58,865 nucleotides of DNA, from assembly GCF_013870515.1 (NCBI RefSeq), contig NZ_JACBXA010000010.1, positions 1 through 58,865 of the forward strand, in the 5' to 3' direction. This document shows positions 1-8,427 of the stretch, in pieces (within the stretch, counting starts at the first letter, position 1; each line of letters starts with the position of its first letter). The notes below the pieces were generated by a model. It saw nothing but the letters and a program-made list of their open reading frames with translations. It searched no databases and was not told the DNA's origin. The DNA is from Streptomyces albidus (ex Kaewkla and Franco 2022). Its GTDB lineage: Bacteria; Actinomycetota; Actinomycetes; Streptomycetales; Streptomycetaceae. The translations under genes were made by a program, and so were the position numbers.

Positions 1-750
1 GAGAATCGGAGTCAGACTGCGGTTCTCGTGACGACCGGCGTCGCGGGAGCACGCGAGACCAGGATCCCGGTGCGCGGTGTCCGCAAGGCCACCGCGCAGG
101 CCATGGTGAACAGTGCCTTCACGGCGCCGCACGTCACGGAGTTCGTGACCGTCGACGTGACGCGGACCATGAGGCTCGTACGGGAGCTGAAGCAGGACCC
201 GGACATGCAGGGGCTGCGCGTCAACCCGCTGCTGCTGGTCGCCAAGGCGTTCCTGGTCGCGCTGCGACGTCACCCGGAGGCCAACGCCGCCTGGGACGAG
301 GCGAATCAGGAGATCGTCCAGAAGCACTACGTCAACCTGGGCATCGCGGCGGCGACGCCGCGCGGCCTGATCGTCCCGAACATCAAGGACGCCCAGGCCA
401 AGACCCTGCCCGAACTCGCCGCATCACTCGGCGAGTTGGTGGCCACCGCCCGCGAGGGCAGGAGCAGCCCGGCAGCGATGCAGGGCGGCACGGTGACGAT
501 CACCAACGTCGGCGTCTTCGGCGTCGACACCGGTACGCCCATCCTCAACCCCGGTGAATCCGCGATCCTCGCCTTCGGGCAGGTGCGGCAGCAGCCGTGG
601 GTGCACAAGGGCAAGGTCAAGCCGCGTGACGTCACGACTCTTGCGCTCTCCTTCGACCACCGCCTGGTGGACGGGGAGTTGGGCTCGAGGCTGCTGGCGG
701 ACATCGCGGCGGTGCTGGAGCAGCCGAAGCGTCTGATGACCTGGACGTGA
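1..750 (+). CDS. Dihydrolipoamide acyltransferase (E2) of a 2-oxoacid dehydrogenase complex, C-terminal part
   Basis: The reading frame is already open at base 1, so the N-terminal lipoyl and E1/E3-binding domains lie outside the window. What remains is the catalytic acyltransferase domain, which transfers the acyl group from the lipoyl arm to CoA. The typical domain opening ([17 protein letters not shown]) is followed near the end by the active-site motif [10 protein letters not shown], whose His and Asp are the catalytic pair of this family. The sequence does not show whether the complex is branched-chain, pyruvate or another type. The E1 and other subunit genes would be expected just upstream. 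Two strong hairpins follow the stop codon. Confidence 0.93.
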   Translation, partial: ENRSQTAVLVTTGVAGARETRIPVRGVRKATAQAMVNSAFTAPHVTEFVTVDVTRTMRLVRELKQDPDMQGLRVNPLLLVAKAFLVALRRHPEANAAWDEANQEIVQKHYVNLGIAAATPRGLIVPNIKDAQAKTLPELAASLGELVATAREGRSSPAAMQGGTVTITNVGVFGVDTGTPILNPGESAILAFGQVRQQPWVHKGKVKPRDVTTLALSFDHRLVDGELGSRLLADIAAVLEQPKRLMTWT

Positions 751-756
751 TCTGAC

Positions 757-780
757 CCGGCTGCCCCGTCGGGCAGCCGG
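757..780 (+). terminator. Rho-independent-like hairpin after E2 gene
   Basis: A perfect 10-bp GC stem (757-766 with 771-780) around a 4-nt loop lies 7 bases after the E2 stop codon. As is usual in Streptomyces there is no long U tract. Confidence 0.75.
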
Positions 781-796
781 TCGAGCGCGTACGCAG

Positions 797-825
797 CCGG
801 GCACCTCCTCAGCGGAGGTGCCCGG
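797..825 (+). terminator. Second hairpin terminator after E2 gene
   Basis: A 12-bp perfect stem (797-808 with 814-825) with a 5-nt loop forms a tandem terminator with the preceding hairpin and isolates the GntR gene from upstream transcription. Confidence 0.75.
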
Positions 826-902
826 TTCGCGTCTGCGGGGGTGACTCGTCCGTATCGCGGACAGCACAGCACACGCATCTTTGTTGTATCTAAGCTGTGC
901 AC

Positions 903-1580
903 ATGTCCGTTTCCACCGACCTCGCAACAACCACTCCACTCCGGCAGCCGCCGGCCGCCGAGCGGGTCTACACGCACGTCAAGCAGGCTGTGCTGGACCG
1001 CCGTTACGAAGGCGGGATGCTGCTCACCGAGGGCGAACTCGCGGAGGCCGTCGGCGTCTCGCGTACGCCGGTGCGGGAAGCGCTGCTCCGTCTCGAGGTC
1101 GAAGGGCTGATCAAGCTCTACCCGAAGAAGGGCGCGCTCGTCCTGCCCGTGTCGGCGCAGGAGATCACGGACGTCGTGGAGACGCGGCTCCTGGTCGAGC
1201 AGCACGCGGTGCGCAAGTCCTCAGATCCCGTACGGGCAGGGCTGATCGCACGCCTGGAGGAGCTGCTGGCCGAGCAGCGGGCGCACGCCGACGCCGGGGA
1301 CCTGACGGCGTTCGCGGTCAGCGACCGCTGCTTCCACGCGGAGATCGTCAGGAGCACCGGCAACGAGATCCTCACCCGGCTCTACGACCAACTCCGGGAC
1401 AGGCAGCTGCGGATGGGCGTCGCGATGATGCACGCACAGCCCGACAGGATCGCCAAGAGCATCGCCGAGCACGCCGAGATCATGGAGACGGTGCGGGCCG
1501 GCGACGCCGACGCGGCAGCCGCAGCCGTACGCCGCCATGTCACGTGGGTGCGGGACCTGGTCCACGGTGAAGTGCGGTGA
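903..1580 (+). CDS. GntR-family (FadR/FCD subfamily) transcriptional regulator
   Basis: A 225-residue protein. The N-terminal winged helix has the GntR signature (ERVYTHVKQAVLDRRY ... LAEAVGVSRTPVREALLRLE) at about residues 20-75. It is followed by an all-helical FCD ligand-binding domain with the metal-site-type residues D, H and H in the VSDRCFHAEIV and HAEIME segments. ATG 903 is chosen; an in-frame GTG lies 6 bases upstream at 897. Its stop overlaps the GTG of the next gene, so it is co-transcribed with and probably controls the adjacent MFS transporter, most likely in response to a carboxylate-type ligand (family knowledge; ligand not visible). Confidence 0.92.
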   Translation: MSVSTDLATTTPLRQPPAAERVYTHVKQAVLDRRYEGGMLLTEGELAEAVGVSRTPVREALLRLEVEGLIKLYPKKGALVLPVSAQEITDVVETRLLVEQHAVRKSSDPVRAGLIARLEELLAEQRAHADAGDLTAFAVSDRCFHAEIVRSTGNEILTRLYDQLRDRQLRMGVAMMHAQPDRIAKSIAEHAEIMETVRAGDADAAAAAVRRHVTWVRDLVHGEVR

Positions 1581-2884
1581 ACGCAGCTCCCTCAGCGAGC
1601 GCCCCGATCCACAGCGATCCGCCCGGCGGTGCACGAGCCGCCGCGGTCTGGGGTCTGGGCGTCACCGTCTACTTCGTCGCCATCACCTACCGCACGAGCC
1701 TCGGGGTGGCCGCTCTCGACGCGACCGAGCGCTTCGACATCAACGCCTCGGCCCTGTCGACCTTCTCCATCCTCCAACTGCTCGTCTACGCGGGCATGCA
1801 GATACCGGTCGGGCTGCTGGTCGACAGGCTGGGCACGAAGAAGGTGCTGACGCTGGGCGTGGTGCTCTTCACCGCCGGCCAGTTCGGCTTCGCCTTCTCG
1901 GACTCCTACGTCGCCGCCCTGGCCTCCCGCGCGTTGCTGGGCTGCGGCGACGCCATGACGTTCATCAGCGTGCTGAGGCTGGGTTCGCGCTGGTTCCCGG
2001 CCAAGCGCGGCCCGATCATCGCCCAGGTCGCCGGTCTCATCGGCATGGCGGGCAACCTGGTGACCACGCTGGTGCTGGCCCGCGTGCTGGGCACCTTCGG
2101 CTGGACTCCGACGTTCGCGGGCAGTGCGCTGGGCGGCGTGCTGATCCTCGTGCTGGTCGTGATCTTCCTCAAGGACCACCCCGAGGGCTTCGAGGTCGGT
2201 ACCTCGCCGCACATGGGGCGCACCTACGTACGCCATCAGATCCAGCGGGCCTGGCGTGAGCCGGGCACCCGGCTGGGGATGTGGGTGCACTTCACCACCC
2301 AGTTCCCCGGGATGGTCTTCCTGCTGCTGTGGGGGATGCCCTTCCTCGTCCAGGGGCAGGGTCTGAGCCGTTCGACCGCGGGTGAACTGCTCACGCTCGT
2401 CGTGCTGTCGAACATGGCCGTGGGCATGGTCTACGGGCAGGTCATAGCCAGGCACCACGCCGCTCGCGCGCCGCTGGCGCTCGGCACGGTGGCGGTCACA
2501 GCCGGCGTGTGGGCCACGGTTCTGCTCTGGCAGGGCCAGGCGCCGATGTGGCTGCTGGTGCTGCTGTGCTCGGTGCTCGGCGCCTGCGGGCCGGCGTCCA
2601 TGATCGGCTTCGACTTCGCCCGTCCCGCCAACCCGCCCGAGCGCCAGGGGACGGCAGCGGGGATCGTCAACATGGGCGGCTTCACGGCCTCGATGACGAC
2701 CCTGCTGGCGGTCGGAGTGCTGCTCGACGCGACCGGGGGCAGCTTCAGGATCGCCTTCGTCTGCATCTTCGTGCTGGAGGCGGTGGGCGTTCTGCAGATC
2801 CTGCGGCTGCGCCCGCGCGCGCACCGCCGCGAGCGTGAGCGAGTGGTGGCAAGCCGCGTGGAGGCGGTGCACGTACCGGTGTGA
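1577..2884 (+). CDS. MFS transporter
   Basis: A 435-residue, strongly hydrophobic protein with about twelve predicted membrane spans. The loop between helices 2 and 3 reads LLVDRLGTKKVLTLG, the classical major facilitator D-R-x-G-x-K/R motif. The GTG start overlaps the stop of the GntR regulator by four bases (GTGA), indicating translational coupling. The C-terminus ends in a basic cytosolic tail. The substrate cannot be read from sequence; pairing with an FCD-type regulator suggests an organic acid or similar small anion. It ends against a hairpin shared with the convergent gene at 2994. Confidence 0.9.
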   Translation: MNAAPSASAPIHSDPPGGARAAAVWGLGVTVYFVAITYRTSLGVAALDATERFDINASALSTFSILQLLVYAGMQIPVGLLVDRLGTKKVLTLGVVLFTAGQFGFAFSDSYVAALASRALLGCGDAMTFISVLRLGSRWFPAKRGPIIAQVAGLIGMAGNLVTTLVLARVLGTFGWTPTFAGSALGGVLILVLVVIFLKDHPEGFEVGTSPHMGRTYVRHQIQRAWREPGTRLGMWVHFTTQFPGMVFLLLWGMPFLVQGQGLSRSTAGELLTLVVLSNMAVGMVYGQVIARHHAARAPLALGTVAVTAGVWATVLLWQGQAPMWLLVLLCSVLGACGPASMIGFDFARPANPPERQGTAAGIVNMGGFTASMTTLLAVGVLLDATGGSFRIAFVCIFVLEAVGVLQILRLRPRAHRRERERVVASRVEAVHVPV

Positions 2885-2941
2885 CGCGCCGCCGGCGCGC
2901 CCCGTGAGGGCGCCGCGACGCGGGGCAGGCCACCGGCTGAG

Positions 2942-2976
2942 CCGTCACGGGGCGGCCCGAGGCCACCCCGTGACGG
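2942..2976. terminator. Hairpin between convergent MFS and mycothiol-enzyme genes
   Basis: An 11-bp stem (2942-2952 with 2966-2976) sits in the 109-bp gap between two convergent genes and can serve both strands. Confidence 0.55.
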
Positions 2977-2993
2977 GTGGCTCGGGCGCCGCG

Positions 2994-3824
2994 TCACGGG
3001 GTGACGGTGAAGGACTCCAGGATCTTCTTGGCCAGCTTCGCGTCGCCCTCGACCTTCACCTGGTCCGAGACGGCCTCGGGCCGCACGCGCCCGGCTGCGA
3101 GCCGCACGTACGTCTCCCAGTCCAGGGACAGGGTGACCGCGGGGCCCAGGGACGGGCTGCCGTCGACGGTGCCCCTGCCGTCCGCGTCGACCCGGACCGT
3201 GCGCATGAACTCGAGCGGGCCGCTGACGTCGAAGACGACCGCGGTGTGGGGGCGGGCACCCGCCTTCTTGGCGACGACCTTCGGCAGCCCCAGGACCATC
3301 AGATCGCGCGCGACGTACGCCCCCGCCGAGTCGAGGTTCCCCGGCTTGCCCAGCGCCCGGCGGAGATCCTGCTCGTGCACCCAGACGTCGAACGCCCGCA
3401 TCCGCAGCTGGTGTTCGAGCGTGACCTTCGAACCGCCCGGCATGATGTCCCGCACCTCGGCGTCCGGCTGGCGCTTCTCGTTCCGCAACTGCCGCGAGCG
3501 CCGGATGATCGTGTACTCCAGCTCGCCCGTCATCTCCGGGCCGGTGTGGTGCCGCCGCACGTCGACCTGGATCTCCATGTGACGGCTCGGCTCGTCGACG
3601 ACGTGGTAGAGGTCGCGGGGCAGGGTGTGGATCGGCCGCGGGTCGCCCAGGAGCTCGCATTCCATGCCGATGATGTGCGAGACGACGTCCCTGACCGACC
3701 AGCCGGGGCAGGCGCTCCGCCGGTTCCACTCCCCCTCGACGAGGGGCCTCACCAGCTCGGATATGGCTTCGATGGATTCGGTCCAGGCGTCGACGTATGG
3801 CTGAAGGCTTGGGTGGTCGGTCAC
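2994..3824 (-). CDS. Maleylpyruvate isomerase-family mycothiol-dependent enzyme (DinB-like fold)
   Basis: A 276-residue protein of the actinobacterial mycothiol-dependent DinB-like family. The N-terminal four-helix region contains the metal-binding residues in CPGWSVRDVVSHIIGME and in MRAFDVWVHEQDLRRALG. A C-terminal sterol-carrier-like alpha/beta domain starts around residue 165. GTG 3824 is chosen because it is preceded by a GAGGGG ribosome-binding site and begins at the conserved N-terminal helix; upstream in-frame codons would add unconserved sequence. These enzymes use mycothiol as a thiol cofactor for isomerisation or conjugation; the substrate is unknown here. Confidence 0.85.
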   Translation of the reverse strand: MTDHPSLQPYVDAWTESIEAISELVRPLVEGEWNRRSACPGWSVRDVVSHIIGMECELLGDPRPIHTLPRDLYHVVDEPSRHMEIQVDVRRHHTGPEMTGELEYTIIRRSRQLRNEKRQPDAEVRDIMPGGSKVTLEHQLRMRAFDVWVHEQDLRRALGKPGNLDSAGAYVARDLMVLGLPKVVAKKAGARPHTAVVFDVSGPLEFMRTVRVDADGRGTVDGSPSLGPAVTLSLDWETYVRLAAGRVRPEAVSDQVKVEGDAKLAKKILESFTVTP

Positions 3825-4066
3825 GAGACCCCTCGGGCGGTACGGACGTTCGCGGTCTGGGTGCGGTGCTCTCAAGTTACGCTGCGCGAGGGCACCCCGG
3901 CAGTGCTTTCGGGTGACGATGCTAGGCCCATTCGACCCGCTCCAAAGCATCGCCGGTGGTACGGTGCGCGGCTGTTCGAGTCGGATGCGGATGAACCCGG
4001 CAAACGTCCCGATTCGCCCCGTGTGCGAGTGCCCTCGTCCGTACGTCCGCGACCGGTGCGCGTATG

Positions 4067-4549
4067 TCAGTCGTCACCCGTCAGCGCATCGATGCACACC
4101 GCCACCGAGAGCAGCAACGGCACGTCCGCGTCCGGCTGTTCGATGTCCACGGCGTAGGTGTCCCGCACCCGGAACCACTTGCGCGAGATGCGCGCGGTGC
4201 GCCTGCCGCCGTGCTCGATGTCGTACTCCTTGTCGAGCACGTTCCCGTGCACCGACAGCGTCCCGCCGTCTGCCAGCCGCGCCCGGAACCGGTTGCGCAG
4301 CGGCGTGAACCGCTTCTTGCGCACGGTCACGAGCGGCTGCCCTCCGCGCTCCACCTCGATCGTCTGCCAGAAGCTGATCATCTTCCGGCGGATGACGGCG
4401 ACGACCTCGCCCTGCACGTCCTTGAGCTGGAAGGTCTGCCGGACCCGCAGGGCCTTGCCGTCCACGAGGAAGGCGTGCCGACCGTGTTCGTCGTCGATCC
4501 AGAAGTCGTCGCCGATGCCGAAGATCCGTTCCCGCACGAGATACCTCAT
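4067..4549 (-). CDS. LURP-one-related family protein
   Basis: A 160-residue protein of the LURP-one-related/YxjI family, which shares a tubby/scramblase-like beta-barrel around a central helix. Visible family features are the opening MRYLVRERIFGIGDDFWI, the internal VDGKALRVRQTF segment and the repeated strands ending with WFRVRDTYAVDIEQ. It is divergently oriented from the thioredoxin/NHL gene, with only about 60 bases between starts. Function is unknown in bacteria; membrane-lipid association is only an analogy to scramblases. Confidence 0.82.
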   Translation of the reverse strand: MRYLVRERIFGIGDDFWIDDEHGRHAFLVDGKALRVRQTFQLKDVQGEVVAVIRRKMISFWQTIEVERGGQPLVTVRKKRFTPLRNRFRARLADGGTLSVHGNVLDKEYDIEHGGRRTARISRKWFRVRDTYAVDIEQPDADVPLLLSVAVCIDALTGDD

Positions 4550-4612
4550 GCGGACACGTCTTCCCAGTCGGCGGAGGAATGCTCACCCGGGCCTCGGCTG
4601 TTGGTGCTGAAC

Positions 4613-6553
4613 ATGGCTGGAAATGCGCGCGTGCGGGCCCCCGAGCTGATCGGCGAGGGCGGCTGGCTGAACACCGGTGGAACAGACCTCGCCCTCGCCG
4701 ACCTGCGAGGGCGGATCGTCCTGCTGGATTTTTGGACCTTCTGCTGTGTCAACTGCCTGCACGTGCTCGACGAGCTGCGTGAGCTGGAGGAGCGGCACCG
4801 CGACACCCTGGTGATCGTCGGTGTGCACTCGCCGAAGTTCGCGCACGAGGCGGAGCACCGTGCCGTCGTGGACGCCGTCGAGCGCTATCAGGTCGAGCAC
4901 CCGGTGCTGGACGATCCGCAGCTGGCGACCTGGAAGCAGTACGCGGTACGTGCCTGGCCCACTCTCGTCGTCGTGGACCCCGAGGGGTACGTCGTCGCTC
5001 AGCACGCGGGTGAGGGGCACGGTCACGCCATCGCGACGCTCGTGGAGGAGTTGGAGCGCGAGCACGCGCGGAAGGGCACGCTGCGGCGCGGAGACGCCCC
5101 GTACGTGCCCCCGGAGCCCGTCCCCACCGATCTGCGCTTCCCGGGGAAGGCCCTGCGGCTGCCCGGTGGGGGCGCAGGCTCCGGGGGAGGCAACTTCCTC
5201 GTCTCGGACACCACCCGGCACCAGCTGGTCGAGCTGGCCCCGGACGGCGAGACGGTCCTGCGCCGCGTGGGCACCGGTGAGCGCGGGCTGACGGACGGGG
5301 CTTCCGAGCAGGCGCGGTTCAGCGAGCCGCAGGGTCTCGCCCTGCTTCCCGGCACGGGGACGGTCGTCGTGGCGGACACCGTCAATCACGCGCTGCGCGG
5401 GTTCGACCCCGTCAGCGGCGAGGTCGTCACGCTGGCCGGGACCGGAGCGCAGTGGTGGCAGGGCGCCGCGTCAGAGGGCCCCGCGCGGGAGGTCTCCCTC
5501 TCCTCGCCCTGGGACGTCGAGTGGTTCGACGGGCGGCTGTGGATCGCGATGGCCGGGGTGCACCAGCTGTGGACGTACGAGCCGCCCGAGGACGGCGCCC
5601 CGCACGGCACGGTGCGGGTCGAGGCGGGGACGACGAACGAGGGTCTGGTGGACGGGCCCGTCGCGCAGGCGTGGTTCGCGCAGCCGTCGGGCCTGTCGGC
5701 CTCGGACGACGGACAGCGGCTGTGGATCGCCGACTCGGAGACCAGCGCGGTCCGCTGGATCGAGAGGGCCGGCGAGGAGTCCGGCGGAGCCGGGGAGCTC
5801 GTCGTACGCACAGCTGTGGGCACGGGCCTCTTCGACTTCGGGCACCGCGACGGGAAGGCCGGAGAGGCCCTGCTCCAGCACCCGTTGGGCGTCACCGCGC
5901 TCCCCGGAGGGAGGGTCGCCGTCAGCGACACCTACAACCACGCGCTGCGCTGCTACGACCCGCAGACCGACGAAGTGACCACCCTCGCAACGGACTTGCG
6001 CGAGCCCTCCGACGCGGTGCTCGTGGACGACGCCGACGGGGCGGGACCCGCGATCGTGGTCGTGGAGTCGGCCCGGCACCGGCTGACCCGGCTGCGGCTG
6101 CCGGAGGAGGCGGTACGGGTGGAGCCCGTCGCGCACCGCACGCAGCGGTCGGCGACCGAAGTGGCCCCGGGCGAGCTGCTGTTGGACGTCGTCTTCCAGG
6201 CGCCCAAGGGCCAGAAGCTCGACGACCGCTACGGGCCCCCGACACGGCTGCTGGTCAGCTCGACGCCTCCGGAACTGCTGGCGGACGGCGCGGGAGGGGG
6301 CACGGACCTCGGCCGCACCCTGCGGCTCGCCGGCGGGGTGAGTGAGGGCGTGCTGCACGTGTCGGCGATGGCGGCGTCGTGCGACGAACCGGGCGCGGCC
6401 GGGGAGTCGAACGAGTTCCCGGCGTGCCACGTGCACCAGCAGGACTGGGGCGTGCCGGTGAGGGTCACGGATTCGGGCACGGCCCGCCTCGCGTTGGTAC
6501 TCGCGGGCATGGACGACGGCAGCGCGGCCGGCACCGACGCGTCGCAGGCCTGA
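4613..6553 (+). CDS. Thioredoxin-like/NHL-repeat protein
   Basis: A 646-residue protein. Residues about 10-160 are a TlpA-like thioredoxin domain with the redox motif FWTFCCVNCLHVL (CVNC active site). The rest is a six-bladed NHL-type beta-propeller with repeated segments such as ARFSEPQGLALLPG and VADTVNHALR, followed by a C-terminal extension. ATG 4613 is used; an in-frame GTG at 4604 is also possible and no clear Shine-Dalgarno distinguishes them. No signal peptide or transmembrane segment is visible, suggesting a cytosolic thiol-redox role of unknown target. A 14-bp terminator follows. Confidence 0.88.
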   Translation: MAGNARVRAPELIGEGGWLNTGGTDLALADLRGRIVLLDFWTFCCVNCLHVLDELRELEERHRDTLVIVGVHSPKFAHEAEHRAVVDAVERYQVEHPVLDDPQLATWKQYAVRAWPTLVVVDPEGYVVAQHAGEGHGHAIATLVEELEREHARKGTLRRGDAPYVPPEPVPTDLRFPGKALRLPGGGAGSGGGNFLVSDTTRHQLVELAPDGETVLRRVGTGERGLTDGASEQARFSEPQGLALLPGTGTVVVADTVNHALRGFDPVSGEVVTLAGTGAQWWQGAASEGPAREVSLSSPWDVEWFDGRLWIAMAGVHQLWTYEPPEDGAPHGTVRVEAGTTNEGLVDGPVAQAWFAQPSGLSASDDGQRLWIADSETSAVRWIERAGEESGGAGELVVRTAVGTGLFDFGHRDGKAGEALLQHPLGVTALPGGRVAVSDTYNHALRCYDPQTDEVTTLATDLREPSDAVLVDDADGAGPAIVVVESARHRLTRLRLPEEAVRVEPVAHRTQRSATEVAPGELLLDVVFQAPKGQKLDDRYGPPTRLLVSSTPPELLADGAGGGTDLGRTLRLAGGVSEGVLHVSAMAASCDEPGAAGESNEFPACHVHQQDWGVPVRVTDSGTARLALVLAGMDDGSAAGTDASQA

Positions 6554-6562
6554 ACGCACGAA

Positions 6563-6594
6563 CGGCCTGCGGCGTCCGGGGACGCCGCAGGCCG
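6563..6594 (+). terminator. Strong hairpin terminator after thioredoxin/NHL gene
   Basis: A perfect 14-bp stem (6563-6576 with 6581-6594) and CGGG loop begin ten bases after the stop codon. Confidence 0.85.
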
Positions 6595-6662
6595 TGGCCG
6601 GCTCGGGGTTTCTCGCTACCGGTTCACACCGGCCGGGCCGGTGCGTGCCGTCCGGCCGGAGG

Positions 6663-6887
6663 TCACCACTGGTGGCGCTCCTCCTCGACGACCACCGGCG
6701 CCGCCGGGTGCGGCGGCTGCGTCTTGCGGCGCTTGAAGATGCTCACGTAGACGGAGAGGCCGATCAGCCCGGCCGCGATCAGGACGAGACCCACCACATC
6801 CAGGTTGACGACGTCGGTGTTCACGTCGACGGCCAACGTGAGGATGGCCCCCACGGCCAGCATGCCGATGCAGATGACGATGCCCAT
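6663..6887 (-). CDS. Small two-span membrane protein (DUF6458-like)
   Basis: A 74-residue protein with two hydrophobic helices (about 2-20 and 28-50), separated by a short acidic loop with DVNTDVVNLD, then a basic KRRK stop-transfer and a charged proline-containing tail. This architecture matches small actinobacterial membrane proteins annotated as DUF6458; the family name is from memory. The frame runs open far upstream through the antisense of the M18 gene, but ATG 6887 is the natural start because the hydrophobic domain begins immediately. No function is known. Confidence 0.75.
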   Translation of the reverse strand: MGIVICIGMLAVGAILTLAVDVNTDVVNLDVVGLVLIAAGLIGLSVYVSIFKRRKTQPPHPAAPVVVEEERHQW

Positions 6888-7000
6888 GGATTCCCTGCCT
6901 CTGTTTGGCGTTTGTCCTGCTCTCCTACGCAGGGCCGGGTACCCGTGGTCGTGAACATCAATCAACTGCGGCCTTCGGGAGGGCCGTTCGGCGGGGCCGT

Positions 7001-8326
7001 TCAGCCCGCGAAGAAGCCGCCCATGCTCTCGGTGAGCAGGTACGGGTCCTCCACGCCGCACAGCTCCCGCGCGGAGTGCATGGACAGGATCGCCACACCG
7101 ATGTCGACCGTGGAGATGCCGTGGCGGGCCGCGGTGATGGGGCCGATCGTCGTACCGCACGGCATCGCGTTGTTCGACACGAAGGACTGCCAGGGCACGC
7201 CGGCCCGCTCGCAGGCGGCGGCGAACACGGCACGTCCTGAACCGTCCGTGGCGTAGCGCTGGTTGACGTTGACCTTGAGGATCGGGCCGCCGTTGGGCAT
7301 CGGGTGGTGGTCCGGGTCGTGCCGCTCGGTGTAGTTGGGGTGCACCGCGTGGCCCGTGTCGGAGGAGAGGCAGTAGCTTCCCGCGTACGCCCGTGCCCGG
7401 TCCTCGTACGAGCCGCCGCGCGCGAACACCGAGCGCTCCAGCACCGATCCGAGCAGCGGACCGTCCGCGCCGGTGTCCGACTGGCTGCCGTTCTCCTCGT
7501 GGTCGAACGCCGCCAGCACGGGGATCGAGCCGAGGCCGTCCTGCCCGGCCGCCGAAGCGAGGGCGACCGCCCCGGCGTGGACGGAGAGGAGGTTGTCCAT
7601 GCGCGGCCCCGCCAACAGCTCCTGGTCCCGGCCCAGATACGCGGGCGGCTCCACGCTGTGCGCCATCAGGTCCCAGCCGGTGATCTCCTCGGCGCGCACG
7701 CCGGCCTCCTGGCCGACGAAGCGCATCAGGTCGCCCTCGTCCGGGGTGCCCAGCCCCCACACGGGGGTCATGTGGCGTTGACGGTCCAGCTTGAGGCCGT
7801 CGTTGGCCTCGCGGTCCAGGTGGATGGCGAGCTGGGGTACGCGCAGCAGCGGGCGGCTGATGTTCACCAGCCGCGTCGAGCCGTCGCGCAGGGTCAGCCG
7901 CCCGGCGAGACCGAGGTCCCGGTCGAGCCAGGTGTTGAGCAGCGTGCCGCCGTAGATCTCCATGGCGATCTGGCGCCAGCCGCCGCGGCCCGTGTCGGGC
8001 GTGGGCTTGACCCGCAGATTGGGGGAGTCGGTGTGGGCGCCGACGATGCGGTACGGCGTCTCCGGACCGGCGCCCTCGGGCACGTACCAGGCGATCAACG
8101 CGCCGCCGCGCAGCACGTAGTGGCCCTGTCCGCCGCCGCCCTGCCGGGCGTGCGCCGCGTCCCAGGAGTCCGTCTCAGCCAGCTGGCGGAAGCCTGCCTT
8201 CTCCAGCAACTCGGCGGCGTTGCGCACCGCGTGGTACGGCGTGGGCGAATCCGCGAGGAAGCCGATGAGGCTGTCGGCGTGTGCCCTGCCTGGCTGGTCC
8301 GCGGGGCGCTGGGAGCTAGGGGTCAT
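7001..8326 (-). CDS. M18 family metallo-aminopeptidase
   Basis: A 441-residue zinc aminopeptidase of the M18 (aspartyl aminopeptidase) family. Visible metal and catalytic motifs are AHTDSPNLRVKP (first metal His and catalytic Asp), FDHEENGSQSDTGA (catalytic and metal Glu), the SSDTGHAVHPNY loop, and the last metal His in GVAILSMHSARE. It removes N-terminal, often acidic, residues from peptides in the cytosol. Start 8326 (MTPSSQ) is preferred over an in-frame ATG at 8338; neither has a strong ribosome-binding site. Confidence 0.92.
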   Translation of the reverse strand: MTPSSQRPADQPGRAHADSLIGFLADSPTPYHAVRNAAELLEKAGFRQLAETDSWDAAHARQGGGGQGHYVLRGGALIAWYVPEGAGPETPYRIVGAHTDSPNLRVKPTPDTGRGGWRQIAMEIYGGTLLNTWLDRDLGLAGRLTLRDGSTRLVNISRPLLRVPQLAIHLDREANDGLKLDRQRHMTPVWGLGTPDEGDLMRFVGQEAGVRAEEITGWDLMAHSVEPPAYLGRDQELLAGPRMDNLLSVHAGAVALASAAGQDGLGSIPVLAAFDHEENGSQSDTGADGPLLGSVLERSVFARGGSYEDRARAYAGSYCLSSDTGHAVHPNYTERHDPDHHPMPNGGPILKVNVNQRYATDGSGRAVFAAACERAGVPWQSFVSNNAMPCGTTIGPITAARHGISTVDIGVAILSMHSARELCGVEDPYLLTESMGGFFAG

Positions 8327-8344
8327 GAGGCTCAGCATACGAAC

Positions 8345-8392
8345 GCGGAACGTCCCTCTTCTCCCCGACGGGGGAGGAGAGGGACGTTCCGC
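8345..8392 (-). terminator. Long hairpin terminator after acyl-CoA dehydrogenase
   Basis: 22-nt arms (8345-8366 and 8371-8392) pair with a single mismatch around a GACG loop. It lies just downstream, on the minus strand, of the acyl-CoA dehydrogenase stop and before the M18 gene. Confidence 0.85.
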
Positions 8393-8427
8393 ATGGGTGG
8401 ATCATCTCTGGGTGTTGCGGCCGGGCC

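Noticed and set aside
6663..7760. 365-codon minus-strand open frame covering the M18 gene
   Set aside because: Only its last 74 codons look like protein; the rest is an out-of-frame shadow of the aminopeptidase gene.
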